A stretch of DNA of 64,000 nt from Anaerolineae bacterium (GTDB taxonomy: Bacteria; Chloroflexota; Anaerolineae; Aggregatilineales; Phototrophicaceae). Location of the stretch: positions 1,298,687 to 1,362,686 of the forward strand of contig JAJEBY010000016.1 of the NCBI GenBank assembly GCA_022822305.1. Direction: 5' to 3'. Shown piece by piece: positions 52,968 through 62,197 of the stretch. Both the position numbers and the translations under genes were made by a program. Under the pieces are notes generated by a model. The model searched no databases. It was not told the origin of the DNA and worked only from the letters and a program-made list of their open reading frames with translations. Numbering within the stretch: the stretch's first letter is position 1; each line of letters starts with the position of its first letter.

Positions 52968-53494
52968 ACACGGTATGCGGTTATCCTGCCCTCCTCACAC
53001 GTTTTGCATCCTGCCAGCCCTAGCATGATGCCGAGCATAGCCAAACAGTATACTTGCCGCAAGGTCAACTCGCCCTCATTCTCTTGGGATGATAACGGCT
53101 TTGCTCGCGACCTACCACAAGGACTCGCTTGAAAGCAGCGGCACCGTCTGCCGCGGCTGTCTCGCTTGCGGTCGTGGAACGATTGTGCTTCGTGATCGAG
53201 AAGAGTTGCCTCGAAAGCCGGAAAGTAAACGTATCCAACATAGCATATCTTGCGCAACAGGCGCAACAAATTGTTGAGAATTCAAACGACCTCGCGATTG
53301 CCGGGCATCACCCTGACCTCAGGCGCCATCAGCGATCTCCTCAACTGCCTTGCGACCCTTGATCGAGCTCGACTTACCGGGCTATTGCGGATAATCTCGA
53401 CCTTCTCGCAGTATCGCAATCGCTTCAGAAGCGCGACCCAATCACGACTGATTTGCCGCTCTCAAAAGCCGAATGAAACACCAGTTGAACTAGA
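52968..53494. other. Intergenic region between the two sugar operons
   Basis: About 525 bases with no convincing gene. It holds CAACAA/TTGTTG at 53264-53276 as an imperfectly placed inverted pair, and a minus-strand 30-codon frame at 52946-53038 whose LGLAGC looks like a lipobox but has no ribosome site. It may contain the promoter of the importer-sulfatase operon. Confidence 0.45.
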
Positions 53495-54862
53495 CTACTT
53501 GAAGGAGTCTCGGATCTTCCGCGCTTGCTCGATATTTCCCCGCGAGCGTTGACGCGTCATCTCGATCTTCTTCTCAGTCTCGACCGCCCGCGCCTGCAGA
53601 TAGCGCTCGCCGCGCTCTGCCGCCGCGGCCAGCATCGAGCGCATTTCATCGGTGAGCTCGCCTGCTGGCGCTGAATCATGCGGTCTGTTCGTCGGATTCA
53701 GCGAACTCTCCGTCCGCGTCGGGATCCGATCATCCGCTGGGGGCATATCAAGTGGCTTGGATGGCAGCGCCTGATACCAGTATGCCGTCGATGCCCAGTC
53801 GTCCGACAAATGGTTGCCGTGCCCGTGCTCTATAGTCACTTTGATGCGTTCGGCGAAATGCACGGGATCGGTCAAATGAAATCGGTAGCTGACTTGATAA
53901 CCGGGCATGTCGCTTTCGTGCAGGATCGTGCCGCACATGGGGAAGGCATTGGTCTGCATGCCCCAGGCGTGATTGAAATAATCTTCCGTGCCCGTGCCGT
54001 GCATACTCGGCGGCCAAGTGTCCTCGTCAATGAAGATCATGTCGTCGCCTTCGCCCCACCAGGTGCCCTGGAAATGCGCCACCGACAGATTGCAGCCGAC
54101 ATAGTGTCCTTTGCCTTCCGTCTCCAGCACGACGTAATTGCCGTCGCCGCTGAGGTTGACGACATTGGTCTCGGGACTGTTCGTCTGCAGCTGCGGTCCC
54201 CAGCCATCGCAGGGATTGTCGCGTTTCCAGTGAGCGTGGAAATGGGCGATGTCCTCAGCCTCGTCCTCACGATGCAATTCGTAGTCTATATAGAAGTATT
54301 GGCCATAAGGCGCATCGTTCTGATTCTCAATCTCGATGCGGGCGCGCTTCTTGAATGGCATCGGCAGGTAGCAATTCAAGCCGGCGTTGCCGCCAAACAG
54401 GAATTGCTCCTCCGGCTTCACGGTGACGGCAAATGGCAGGCAATGGTAATTGGCGGCGATGCTGTGACCGATGCCGAAGAAATCGCCCAAGGGCGCCAGC
54501 ACACTCGGATGTTCCTGATCGTCCCAATACATCTTGAGCAGAATCTTGCGATAATAGTAGGGGTCGGAGACTTCCCAATTCAGTCCCAGCGCGTTGTGTA
54601 TTTCAAAGATCGGCGCGACATAATGCCCCATGTACGGGTCTATGATGCCCGGTCCCAGGATGCGGCGGCAGAATTGCGTCATCCAAATATGCGTGATACA
54701 GCCGGGACCTTCAATATCCGCCAGCACGATCGACTCGCCCGGCGGGATGACCCAATAATCCTGATTGCGTCCCGTCTGATCCCAGCTGGTGGCGCGCGCC
54801 GAGCGCACATCGCGGAATCGGGTCAGATTGTCAAAGAGCCCGCCGAGCGGTCGTATCGTCAT
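53495..54862 (-). CDS. DUF2961 / glycoside hydrolase family 172 protein
   Basis: A 455-residue DUF2961 (GH172) protein, a family that includes difructose-anhydride and alpha-D-arabinofuranosidase-type enzymes. ATG 54860-54862 has GGGAGG upstream. Visible stretches are IPPGESIVLADIEGPGCITHIWMT near the N-terminus, VLAPLGDFFGIGH, FNSLPM-like CYLPMPFKKRARIEIEN and the conserved STGTEDYF-type HGTGTEDYFNHAWG near residue 280. No signal peptide is visible. It is the last gene of the LacI operon, 23 bases after the GH116 gene. Confidence 0.9.
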   Translation of the reverse strand: MTIRPLGGLFDNLTRFRDVRSARATSWDQTGRNQDYWVIPPGESIVLADIEGPGCITHIWMTQFCRRILGPGIIDPYMGHYVAPIFEIHNALGLNWEVSDPYYYRKILLKMYWDDQEHPSVLAPLGDFFGIGHSIAANYHCLPFAVTVKPEEQFLFGGNAGLNCYLPMPFKKRARIEIENQNDAPYGQYFYIDYELHREDEAEDIAHFHAHWKRDNPCDGWGPQLQTNSPETNVVNLSGDGNYVVLETEGKGHYVGCNLSVAHFQGTWWGEGDDMIFIDEDTWPPSMHGTGTEDYFNHAWGMQTNAFPMCGTILHESDMPGYQVSYRFHLTDPVHFAERIKVTIEHGHGNHLSDDWASTAYWYQALPSKPLDMPPADDRIPTRTESSLNPTNRPHDSAPAGELTDEMRSMLAAAAERGERYLQARAVETEKKIEMTRQRSRGNIEQARKIRDSFK

Positions 54863-54885
54863 GCGGCTTCCTCCCGCCATTCAAT

Positions 54886-57363
54886 TCAGTTGCCATTGAT
54901 GCTGACGCCGTCGATACTGCCATAGAGCGCTTCCACCTGCCATTCGCGCTCGCCAGTCTCGCGGTCGATCGTCTGCGTATACCTGCCCCAAGCTTTGCCG
55001 CTGCTCCAGAATGTGGAAAAGTCTTGCTGATTGATGGTCGGCGCGAAGGACATAGAGCCATCGACCATATCGCACTGAAATCCGCTCAGCGCGGTCAAGA
55101 CGCCCCAGCTAGCCATCGCTCGCACATAATGATGGCCCGCTTCGATCTCGCTCCAGGGGCTGCGCCGATAGCCATCGTAACGGTCGCGAACGGACTTGAC
55201 CAAGGTCAAGCCTTCATCAATGAATCCCTCGTAAATCAGATGCGCGGCCACCTGATACTCCACACCGGTCCAGACTTCGTCGCAATAAGCGAAGGCGAAA
55301 CGCGGACGCCCGCCTTGCGGCCAGGAACACAAGACCAGCCCGCTCTCGTCGTAGAGACAGTATGCGCGCTGTACGCTATGTACAGCTCCGATCTCAGGAA
55401 GGAAATTGTGATCGTAGATCGATTTGACTGCGCTCTTCACGTGGTCTACCGGCAAGACATAACCCAAGCCGGCCACATGCGCCATGAACTGGCCCAGGAG
55501 CTGATCGGAATGGCAGCCGATACCGTGCTGATAGCGATACTGATCGACATCGTCCAGGCGCTGAATGTAGTATTCGCCATTCCAAAGCATCTCGTCCATT
55601 CTTCTGCTGCCCAATTCCAGCGCCCGTCGGCAGCGCTCGGCGAGAGCGTCGTCGCCCATCATACCCGCCATCTCGCAGACAGCCTTGAGAGCCGCGTAAA
55701 ACAACGCGCCCATCATGGGATTGGGACCATAGAATTCGATATCATACGTGTTGCTCTGCTGGCCATCCAGCACGTGATCGCCGTCGGTATCCCATTCTCG
55801 TATCGCGTATTCCAGAGCCTTGACCGCGTTTTCCCAGACATCCTTGACAATTTGATCTTCGCCGCTGTATTTCCATTCGCGATAGAGACGCACGATCGAA
55901 CCCAGCTGACCATCGGCGGCGGGCAGCATCTGCCATGCTTCTTCGCCCAGTATCTTGCGCGAACGAAAGGTCATGGCGCCATGCTCGTCCACTTCCGTAT
56001 TGAATTCGACGCGGCGCATGGTCTGCTCAAGCTCCGGGAAGAGGAAAGCGCAAGTCTGCGCGTAATTCCAGACATGATTGACATTGCCCTGCCCGCAGCC
56101 GACAGTATCGCGGATGCCCTCCCAGCCCAGGAAGTTGCCATCTTCAATGCGGAAGCAGACGTGGCTGCGAATCGAAGCGATGTTGGAGGCGAGCGCGTCA
56201 ATCACATAATGTGGATAGCTGCTGCCGAAGAGCGCATCGTGAAAGTTGCGCGTATCGCCTTCCAGCCGCTCAAGGTTGTCTATCAAGTAGCGACCGACAT
56301 GCCAGGCGTCATCAAAGAGAGTGGCGTAGTAATTCTTAATCGTGTCATATCCGCCGTCGGCATATCGCTTGATATCGTCATCATATTCGACCCAGCCGCG
56401 CGGTCGATTGGGAAAGTGCCAGGTGATGGCAAATTCAAAGACGGCCTCCTCACCGGGATGCAAAGTCTGATGAGAGCCAAGCGAACCGATTTTTTCGCGC
56501 AGGTTGAGAAAGCTGAAGTCGTAAAACTTCAGCAGCTCGCTGCCCGACGCGGCGATGTCAGCGACCGCTTCGAGCTTGCCGTCATCGCGAAAATCATCCC
56601 AGAAGTCCTGCGCGTTGTCCGTCCACTGACCGTGAAGCCAGGTCGGGCGCAAGATGTTCGCTTCGTTTGTGGTCAGGATGGCCATGCTTCCAAAGTGGAA
56701 ATCGTCTTCCGCCAGGTTTGCCGCGCTGTAATATAACCCGCGATGGCCAGCCTCTTCTCGGTATTCGTTGACAACTTCATCCGCCAGCTTGAGATTGTTA
56801 AAGACATCGTAACCGTTGAAACCTACCGCGTTTGCCAGCGATCCGACCACAGATACATCGACCGGGTCCTTGGTCGGGTTGGACACTCGGTAACGGATGA
56901 TCGCCGCCGGAATGCCGGAATCGTCCGCATTCAAGGGGATCAGCGGCGTGAAGGCTTCCAGTTGCGCATTCAGCGGCAATTCCGCATCTTCGAAATCGAT
57001 CCAGACGAAGGGATACTCGCCGCGCATGACCGAGGAATCGAGTCGCGGCAATCCAGCCAGTTCGCCGTTGAGAAAGCCGTGCGACTTCGAATAGGGCGGG
57101 GGGATGCGCGCCTCAAGGATCTTCGCAACCGGCGCTTTACCGCGCTGCTGCGCCCAGATGGCGAAAAAGCTGAAAGGCAGGAATTGCCCTTTGCCCGGCC
57201 AATTCCAGATTTCCCAATCGCGGAATTGACCTCGGCTGCCGATTGAGACGTTGCCAGTGCCGATGCCCCCAAGCAAAAAAGCCGCTTCGGTCGCGTCGGC
57301 AGGGTAGGCGCGCTGGGGTTCCCGTTGATAAAGCTCGGTCGGTGAATACGGGGAATACGTCAT
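54886..57363 (-). CDS. Glycoside hydrolase family 116-like protein (bile-acid beta-glucosidase type)
   Basis: An 825-residue protein with an N-terminal beta-rich domain (FLLGGIGTGNVSIGSRGQFRDWEIWNWPGKG) and a C-terminal (alpha/alpha)6-type domain containing EWDTDGDHVLDGQQSNTYDIEFYGPNP, ALKAVCEMAGMM and YDESGLVLCSWPQGGRP, the pattern of GH116 glucosylceramidase/beta-glucosidases. A GGAGG site lies 9 bases before the ATG. No signal peptide is present, so it would act on imported oligosaccharides. The acid and nucleophile were not individually assigned. Confidence 0.88.
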   Translation of the reverse strand: MTYSPYSPTELYQREPQRAYPADATEAAFLLGGIGTGNVSIGSRGQFRDWEIWNWPGKGQFLPFSFFAIWAQQRGKAPVAKILEARIPPPYSKSHGFLNGELAGLPRLDSSVMRGEYPFVWIDFEDAELPLNAQLEAFTPLIPLNADDSGIPAAIIRYRVSNPTKDPVDVSVVGSLANAVGFNGYDVFNNLKLADEVVNEYREEAGHRGLYYSAANLAEDDFHFGSMAILTTNEANILRPTWLHGQWTDNAQDFWDDFRDDGKLEAVADIAASGSELLKFYDFSFLNLREKIGSLGSHQTLHPGEEAVFEFAITWHFPNRPRGWVEYDDDIKRYADGGYDTIKNYYATLFDDAWHVGRYLIDNLERLEGDTRNFHDALFGSSYPHYVIDALASNIASIRSHVCFRIEDGNFLGWEGIRDTVGCGQGNVNHVWNYAQTCAFLFPELEQTMRRVEFNTEVDEHGAMTFRSRKILGEEAWQMLPAADGQLGSIVRLYREWKYSGEDQIVKDVWENAVKALEYAIREWDTDGDHVLDGQQSNTYDIEFYGPNPMMGALFYAALKAVCEMAGMMGDDALAERCRRALELGSRRMDEMLWNGEYYIQRLDDVDQYRYQHGIGCHSDQLLGQFMAHVAGLGYVLPVDHVKSAVKSIYDHNFLPEIGAVHSVQRAYCLYDESGLVLCSWPQGGRPRFAFAYCDEVWTGVEYQVAAHLIYEGFIDEGLTLVKSVRDRYDGYRRSPWSEIEAGHHYVRAMASWGVLTALSGFQCDMVDGSMSFAPTINQQDFSTFWSSGKAWGRYTQTIDRETGEREWQVEALYGSIDGVSINGN

Positions 57364-57417
57364 ATCGTTGAGCCTCCAACTTGTCCGCGCAATTTGCCCG
57401 TGCAGCCGATGAAGTTG

Positions 57418-58323
57418 CTAGCCTTTGACGCCGGCGCGGATGAAGCTGTCCACGATCCAGCGCTGACCCAGTAGAAACACGATGAGGACCGGAAGGATCG
57501 AAAGCGTCACGCCCGCCAGAATGGTCGCGTTGCCTGAATTCATCGGTTCGCGCAGCAGCAATATGCCGACCGGAAGCGTCATCTGGCTGGTCGAGTTAAA
57601 GAAGACCAAGGGCAAGAAGTAATCGTTCCAGGTTGTCGCGAATACGATGATGCCCAAGGCCGCCATTGTCGGCCGCGCCAAAGGCAAGCCAATGCGCCAG
57701 AACACCAGCCCGTATCCGGCGCCGTCAATCCGCGCCGCATCAATGAGATCTTTGGGCAGCGTCAGAAAAAACTGGCGCATCAAAAACACGCCAAAGACGC
57801 CGGCGATACCCGGGGCGAAAGCGCCCAGCAGGCCGGGCAGCGTGATCGCCCAATGCGTGTCCACCAGTCCTAAACCGCGCATCTGTAGAAACAGCGGGAT
57901 GATAGTTGCCTGAATGGGCACCATCAACGAAGACAGCAAGAGCCAGAAGATGATATTCTTGCCGCGAAATCTAAGACAGGCGAAGGCGAATCCAGACAGG
58001 CTCGAAGTCATAACCATGCCAGCGGTGACCAGCCCAGCGATCCACAAACTGTTCTTGAACATGACCGGCATCGAGACGACATTGACCTCGAGCAGACGCT
58101 GGTAATTGTGAAACTCCCATTTGTCAGGTATCCACTGCGGTGGCAATATGAAGGCTTCATTATAGGGGCGCACCGAACTGGAGAAGATCCAGACGAAGGG
58201 ACCGATCATGGCAATAGCGCCGATGATCAGCACCAACGTGGAAAACAGCTTGGTTAGCCTGGATGCCAAGGCTGACCATGACTGTGATTGAGTCGCTGCG
58301 GATTCGCCCGCGACTGAAGTCAC
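57418..58323 (-). CDS. Sugar-type ABC transporter permease (MalG-like)
   Basis: A 301-residue permease beginning with GTG at 58321-58323 after GGGAG. It has about six spans, the EAA loop DAARIDGAGYGLVFWRIGLPLARP, and a QRWIVDSFIRAGVKG terminus typical of MalG-type carbohydrate permeases. It lies 12 bases from the MalF-like gene and is followed by the GH116 gene after a 54-base gap. Confidence 0.92.
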   Translation of the reverse strand: MTSVAGESAATQSQSWSALASRLTKLFSTLVLIIGAIAMIGPFVWIFSSSVRPYNEAFILPPQWIPDKWEFHNYQRLLEVNVVSMPVMFKNSLWIAGLVTAGMVMTSSLSGFAFACLRFRGKNIIFWLLLSSLMVPIQATIIPLFLQMRGLGLVDTHWAITLPGLLGAFAPGIAGVFGVFLMRQFFLTLPKDLIDAARIDGAGYGLVFWRIGLPLARPTMAALGIIVFATTWNDYFLPLVFFNSTSQMTLPVGILLLREPMNSGNATILAGVTLSILPVLIVFLLGQRWIVDSFIRAGVKG

Positions 58324-58335
58324 AGTTCCGCTCCC

Positions 58336-59253
58336 TTAATCATAGTGCACCCAGATTCGAGACAGTCGGAATTGGAACAAGGTGAAAACCGCGATTAGCG
58401 CCAGCAAAGTCAGCGATACCGCCGAGCCGTAACCCATGTCAAATGACTTGAAGCCCAACTCGTGGATATACATCACCACGCTGCGGCTGGCGTCGCCGGG
58501 TCCGCCGTTGGTCAACACAACGATCGAATCGAATACTTTCAGCGCGCCGATCGAATACATCGTGATCACGAAAAACAACGTCGGCGATAGCAATGGCAAG
58601 GTGATTCTGACGAATCGCTGCCAGGCGCTGGCGCCGTCCACCGCGGCCGCGTCGTAATAGTCCGACGAGATATTCTGCAAACCCGCCAGGCAAATGAGCA
58701 TGGCGAAGCCCACGTTTTTCCACACATCGAGAATGATGATCGACGGGATGACCCACTGCTTGCTGCTCAGCCAGCGGATAGGATCAATGCCGATAAGCCC
58801 GAGATAATAGTTGATGATGCCCAGGTTGCGATGATAGAGGAATTGCCAGATTACCGACACGAAAACCAGGCCGATCAATGACGGGAAAAAATAGGCGGAG
58901 CGCAAGACCACGCGTAGAAGATTCGGCAGTCTCTGATTGAGAAAAACGGCCAGCAGTAATCCGCCGCCGACATTTCCGGATACCGCGAAAACCATGAAGA
59001 CTATGGTGTTCCTGTAGACCGTGCCCAAGCGTTTGTCCGAGAAGAGCCGTTCAAAATTCTCCAAGCCATTGAATGTCGGCGCGCTGAAAAGATCATAATC
59101 AGTGAAGCTCAAAATAAAGGTAGATATCATCGGACCCAATACAAAGATGAGGAAACCCAAAACCGTAGGCAATATGAATATGTAAGCTGTGAAAGCCTCG
59201 CGCTGGCTCTCATTGGAAAGCCAGCTGCGAGACAGTTTGGAAGTGCTTTGCAT
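58336..59253 (-). CDS. Sugar-type ABC transporter permease (MalF-like)
   Basis: A 305-residue permease with a cytoplasmic N-terminus, first span AYIFILPTVLGFLIFVLGPM, and coupling loop YDAAAVDGASAWQRFVRITLPLLSP. Its start overlaps the binding-protein stop by one base, so unlike in the other four importers there is no hairpin between these two genes. Confidence 0.92.
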   Translation of the reverse strand: MQSTSKLSRSWLSNESQREAFTAYIFILPTVLGFLIFVLGPMISTFILSFTDYDLFSAPTFNGLENFERLFSDKRLGTVYRNTIVFMVFAVSGNVGGGLLLAVFLNQRLPNLLRVVLRSAYFFPSLIGLVFVSVIWQFLYHRNLGIINYYLGLIGIDPIRWLSSKQWVIPSIIILDVWKNVGFAMLICLAGLQNISSDYYDAAAVDGASAWQRFVRITLPLLSPTLFFVITMYSIGALKVFDSIVVLTNGGPGDASRSVVMYIHELGFKSFDMGYGSAVSLTLLALIAVFTLFQFRLSRIWVHYD

Positions 59254-60560
59254 TAGGAATAGAATCTCTCTATGGCGACGTTCAATTCCTCATGCGCTTC
59301 GTTCATCGCTTCTTCCGGCGAGGCGTCGCCAATGATCACGCGTTCCAGATTGCGCATTTGAATCCGCTCCAGATCGGTGAAATACGGCGGCGATGCGACC
59401 GGCTGCGTCGTATCAATGACATTGAAGAAGAGTTCCGCATTGTCCGGCACTTCGAGGAAGGACGGATCTTCCGCGACGCTGCGCAGCGGCGGAATCTGGT
59501 GTCCCAGCTTCATCACAGCAGTGATCGTTTCGACGCTGATCAGTTCCTTGATGGCTTGCCATGCAAGATCCGGATTCGCTGATTCCGGACTGATTCCCCA
59601 GCCAGCGCAGCCGAACACAGTATCCTGTGTTTCCTTCTGCGGCCAGGGCACGACATCAAACGATGTGAATCCAGCAGCTTTCCACCCGGGAATCGGCCAA
59701 CGTCCGGCCGGAACCATGGCGAAAGTGCCGTTGGCGAACAGATCCGCCGGGTTCATGCCGAGCGGATCGGGCGAAACCCCGTGCGTGTTCACCAGATCAT
59801 TCATGAACGAGACGGCCTCAATGAACTTGGGATCGTTCAAGTTGCTCGCCGACGCATCCTCGGTGATCGCATATGAGCCATTGGTCAACCACCAGGGATG
59901 CAACTGGAAATTGCCCCAAAACACGCCAAAGCCGTAGTGGTCGTCATTCGTCAGCGCCTGGGCGGTCTCCAGGAAGTCATCCCAGGTCCAGTCGGATGAC
60001 GGGTAATCCATGCCGGCGCTGCTGAAGATATCGGTGTTGTAGTGGATGACCATCGTCTGCCAGCCGTTCGGCATCATATAGAGCGTGCCATCGACCGAGA
60101 GCGCGTCCAGCAACTGCTGCGGAATCAACTCCAGGAATGCCTCACCTTCCGGGTCGCCGGTCAGGAAGTCGTCCAAGGGCAGCAGCAACCCTTTGGAAAC
60201 GGCAAGCTGGACGCCCTCAATCGCGATGTTGATCATATCGGGCGTGTTGCCCGAGGCGACGTTGATGACCAGCTGATCGAGGAAATCAGCCCAGGATGTT
60301 ATCGGCGTGATATTGTCGACGACCGTGACATTCGGATAACTCTGGTTGAAACGCGCGAAAGCATTGCCATACTCTTCGACCTCGCCGGCGCTGCCCCAGT
60401 TGTATGTCGTGAGCGTCGCTTCGACATCCGAACCCGGTGTATCTTGCGCTAGCAACCGCTGCACAGCCCACATCTGCGATGCGGTGAGCGTCGCCCCGGT
60501 TGCCCCGATCATGCGCAGAAAGTCTCTGCGGCTTAGCGGACGGGATTTTCCGTAACTCAT
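59253..60560 (-). CDS. Sugar-type ABC transporter substrate-binding protein, Tat-exported
   Basis: A 435-residue SBP_bac_1 protein with a twin-arginine signal (LSRRDFLRMIGATGATL) and cleavage near LAQDT. ATG 60558-60560 follows a GGGAGAG stretch. Landmarks are TLTTYNWGSAGEVEEYGNAFARFNQSYP and YMMPNGWQTMVIHYNTDIF, the typical ligand-cleft and hinge sequences. It follows LacI after 81 bases that contain a perfect palindrome. Confidence 0.91.
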   Translation of the reverse strand: MSYGKSRPLSRRDFLRMIGATGATLTASQMWAVQRLLAQDTPGSDVEATLTTYNWGSAGEVEEYGNAFARFNQSYPNVTVVDNITPITSWADFLDQLVINVASGNTPDMINIAIEGVQLAVSKGLLLPLDDFLTGDPEGEAFLELIPQQLLDALSVDGTLYMMPNGWQTMVIHYNTDIFSSAGMDYPSSDWTWDDFLETAQALTNDDHYGFGVFWGNFQLHPWWLTNGSYAITEDASASNLNDPKFIEAVSFMNDLVNTHGVSPDPLGMNPADLFANGTFAMVPAGRWPIPGWKAAGFTSFDVVPWPQKETQDTVFGCAGWGISPESANPDLAWQAIKELISVETITAVMKLGHQIPPLRSVAEDPSFLEVPDNAELFFNVIDTTQPVASPPYFTDLERIQMRNLERVIIGDASPEEAMNEAHEELNVAIERFYS

Positions 60561-60595
60561 GATTCTCTCCCTTAAGACTATTTTACCGTTGTTTG

Positions 60596-60613
60596 CATCC
60601 CGCGTGCGGGATG
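60596..60613 (-). other. Palindrome between LacI and binding-protein genes
   Basis: CATCCCGC (60596-60603) and GCGGGATG (60606-60613) form a perfect 18-base palindrome with a 2-base centre, 36 bases before the binding-protein ATG. It could be an mRNA hairpin separating the low-level regulator message from the transporter message, or another operator. A TAAAAT lies just downstream on the minus strand, but without a usable -35. Confidence 0.55.
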
Positions 60614-60641
60614 ATTCAAACCAAAGCCCGCGCGCATGAGC

Positions 60642-61634
60642 CTAGGTGGACTCGCGCTGTATCAACAGGCAGGGCAATTCAATTCGGCGCCCATTTTGGA
60701 GATCGTCGCATCTATCGCCGGTCAAATATTCGATTGCCCGCTGCCCCATCTCATAATAAGGAAGCGCCATTGTGGTCAAGCCGGGTCGGAGATGAGCCGC
60801 GATGACCTCCATATTGTCGAAACCGATCACGGCGACATCGTCTGGAATAGCGGCGCCTAGCTCATGCACCGCAGCGAATACGCCCATGGCGATACGGTCG
60901 TTTCCACAACAGATCGCCGTGGGCGGGTCAGGCAGTTTCATTAGGCAGCAGGCGTGATGATAGCCATCTTCCTGCCACCAGTCGCCAAAGCGCACTAGCG
61001 CTTCGTCATACGCAAGATCTGCGCTTTCCAGCGCCTTCCGGTAGCCATTGAGGCGTCCCTCGGTGCCGGGATAACCGCGCTTCCCGTTGATCATCGCGAT
61101 GCGCCTGTGACCGCGGCTCAGCAAATGTCTGGTGGCATCGTAACCGCCCTGCATCTCGTCAGGCACAATCGCGGGCAGCTCTCCACTCGCCGAGAAGCAA
61201 TCGACCAGGATGCAAGGCGCGTCTGTCAGTTTCGCCGGTGGCGCGACTGCTTTATGAAACATCGTCGCGTACGCGATTCCCGCCACTTGCCGCTCCAGCA
61301 GCATGTTGACGGCCGCCGCTTCCAGTTCAGGTTGACCATCCGTATTGACAGTGAGCAGCATGATTCCGCTTGTCCAAGCCGCTTCCTGCGCCCCTTTGAT
61401 GATGGCCCCCGAAAAAGGGGTGGTCATGATCTGATCGGTGATCAAGCCGATATACTCGGTTTTCCGAGTGCGCATGTTGCGCGCGACAATGTTGGGGCGA
61501 TAATCCAGATCTTCAATCGCTCGCAGCACCTTTTGCCTAACGGCGTCGGTGACATGCGGATGTCGATTGATCACGCGCGATACTGTTTTGAAGGACACGC
61601 CAGCGTGCGCGGCTACATCTTTGATCGTCGCCAT
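60642..61634 (-). CDS. LacI-family transcriptional regulator
   Basis: A 330-residue regulator with the LacI DNA-binding headpiece TIKDVAAHAGVSFKTVSRVIN (helix-turn-helix and hinge) and a periplasmic-binding-protein-like sensor domain containing TEYIGLITDQ, ATRHLLSRGHRRIAMINGK and AVIGFDNMEVIAAHLRPGLTT. It is the first gene of the leftward operon containing importer, GH116 and GH172. Two near-identical operators lie immediately upstream, so it should repress its own operon until a sugar is bound. Confidence 0.94.
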   Translation of the reverse strand: MATIKDVAAHAGVSFKTVSRVINRHPHVTDAVRQKVLRAIEDLDYRPNIVARNMRTRKTEYIGLITDQIMTTPFSGAIIKGAQEAAWTSGIMLLTVNTDGQPELEAAAVNMLLERQVAGIAYATMFHKAVAPPAKLTDAPCILVDCFSASGELPAIVPDEMQGGYDATRHLLSRGHRRIAMINGKRGYPGTEGRLNGYRKALESADLAYDEALVRFGDWWQEDGYHHACCLMKLPDPPTAICCGNDRIAMGVFAAVHELGAAIPDDVAVIGFDNMEVIAAHLRPGLTTMALPYYEMGQRAIEYLTGDRCDDLQNGRRIELPCLLIQREST

Positions 61635-61721
61635 TTCACCAGTCCCGGAAGTCCCTCTAGTTCACCGGACGCGATAGCGTCAAGTTCGCTCCCTAATGCC
61701 AGTCGCTGGCCTGATCACAAT

Positions 61722-61735
61722 TGACAACGTTGTCA
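61722..61735 (-). promoter_or_regulatory. LacI-family operator O1
   Basis: TGACAACGTTGTCA is a perfect 14-base palindrome with the central CG step typical of LacI-family operators. It is just downstream of the -10 box at 61738-61743 and covers the likely transcription start. Confidence 0.85.
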
Positions 61736-61737
61736 TA

Positions 61738-61766
61738 AGTGTATCTCCGCTTGACAACGTTGTCAA
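61738..61766 (-). promoter_or_regulatory. Sigma70-type promoter of the LacI operon
   Basis: On the minus strand TTGACA (61761-61766) is followed after 17 bases by TACACT (61738-61743). The -35 box is part of the upstream operator, so repressor and polymerase compete directly. Confidence 0.75.
61751..61766 (-). promoter_or_regulatory. LacI-family operator O2
   Basis: TTGACAACGTTGTCAA is a perfect 16-base palindrome. Its centre is 30 bases from that of O1, close to three helical turns, so two dimers could bind on the same face. Confidence 0.85.
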
Positions 61767-61826
61767 ATTGAATCGTTCTCCGGAAGTGGCGAATGTTGTG
61801 GATGCAGCAGCTTCAGCGCAATTGAA

Positions 61827-61894
61827 ACTTATCTCTTTTTTAACAAACCTCCTAGCTCATGCAAGGAGCGAGTTTGATATTTTGTGTGAGCGCG
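61827..61894. repeat. Structured interspersed repeat R1, copy 1
   Basis: A 68-base segment ending AGTTTGATATTTTGTGTGAG and including AAACC...CTCAT...CAAGGAGCGAGTTT is repeated almost exactly at 62083-62150 in the same orientation. The AAAC and GTTT ends plus internal CCT/AGG allow a stem. It is non-coding. Confidence 0.7.
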
Positions 61895-61926
61895 GCAGAC
61901 CTTTTCGCTGCCGCCGAGCGGCTGTG

Positions 61927-62004
61927 TTTCCAAGTAAGTTATGACTCTTGCTGACATGACGTGAAAATTCTCCAAAAACTTGGACAATCTTGTAAGGGCG
62001 AGCC
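61927..62004. repeat. Interspersed repeat R2, copy A
   Basis: A segment from TTTCCAAGTAAGTTATGAC through CTTGCTGACA and CTCCAAAAACTTGGACA to CTTGTAAGGG. A second copy lies at 63789-63861. At 62051-62064 the reverse complement of its left end (CATGACTTACTTGGAA) occurs, so copy A is bounded by inverted arms about 120 bases apart. This is a MITE-like arrangement with no coding capacity. Confidence 0.65.
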
Positions 62005-62082
62005 GGTGGCCCGCCCGCCTATGCCATATCCAACCCATCACTTTTTCGCATGACTTACTTGGAACTACTTCTGTGCCCTCTG

Positions 62083-62150
62083 TATTCTCTTTTCTTGATA
62101 AACCGCCTTGCTCATACAAGGGGCGAGTTTGCTATTTTGTGTGAGCGCGC
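62083..62150. repeat. Structured interspersed repeat R1, copy 2
   Basis: The counterpart of 61827-61894. CGCCTTG and CAAGGGGCG flank CTCATA here, while copy 1 has CTCCT/AGGAG, so paired positions seem to covary and a hairpin is kept. Confidence 0.7.
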
Positions 62151-62197
62151 GCCGATTACCTATCTCGGCCGCGCCATAACGCGTTCGCGCAATTGGA

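Larger units (their letters stand above)
61635..62197. other. Gene-free region: LacI control sites and repeats
   Basis: 563 bases without a supported gene. The left third holds the LacI promoter and two operators; the remainder is the two R1 copies and R2 copy A with its inverted arm. Zwf ends just to the right and transcribes towards this region, so it may also hold its terminator, though no clear one is seen. Confidence 0.6.

Noticed and set aside
52946..53038. Small minus-strand frame ending a lipobox-like LGLAGC sequence
   Set aside because: It is only 30 codons, has no ribosome site, ends inside the 5' region of the binding-protein gene, and its signal would be too short.
55024..56736. 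A 570-codon plus-strand frame antisense to the GH116 gene
   Set aside because: The minus-strand protein has clear family motifs over the whole region; the plus-strand product has none and lacks a ribosome site.
61927..62064. An insertion sequence or transposase remnant at repeat R2
   Set aside because: There is no coding capacity and no transposase-like fragment; only a MITE-like repeat can be supported.
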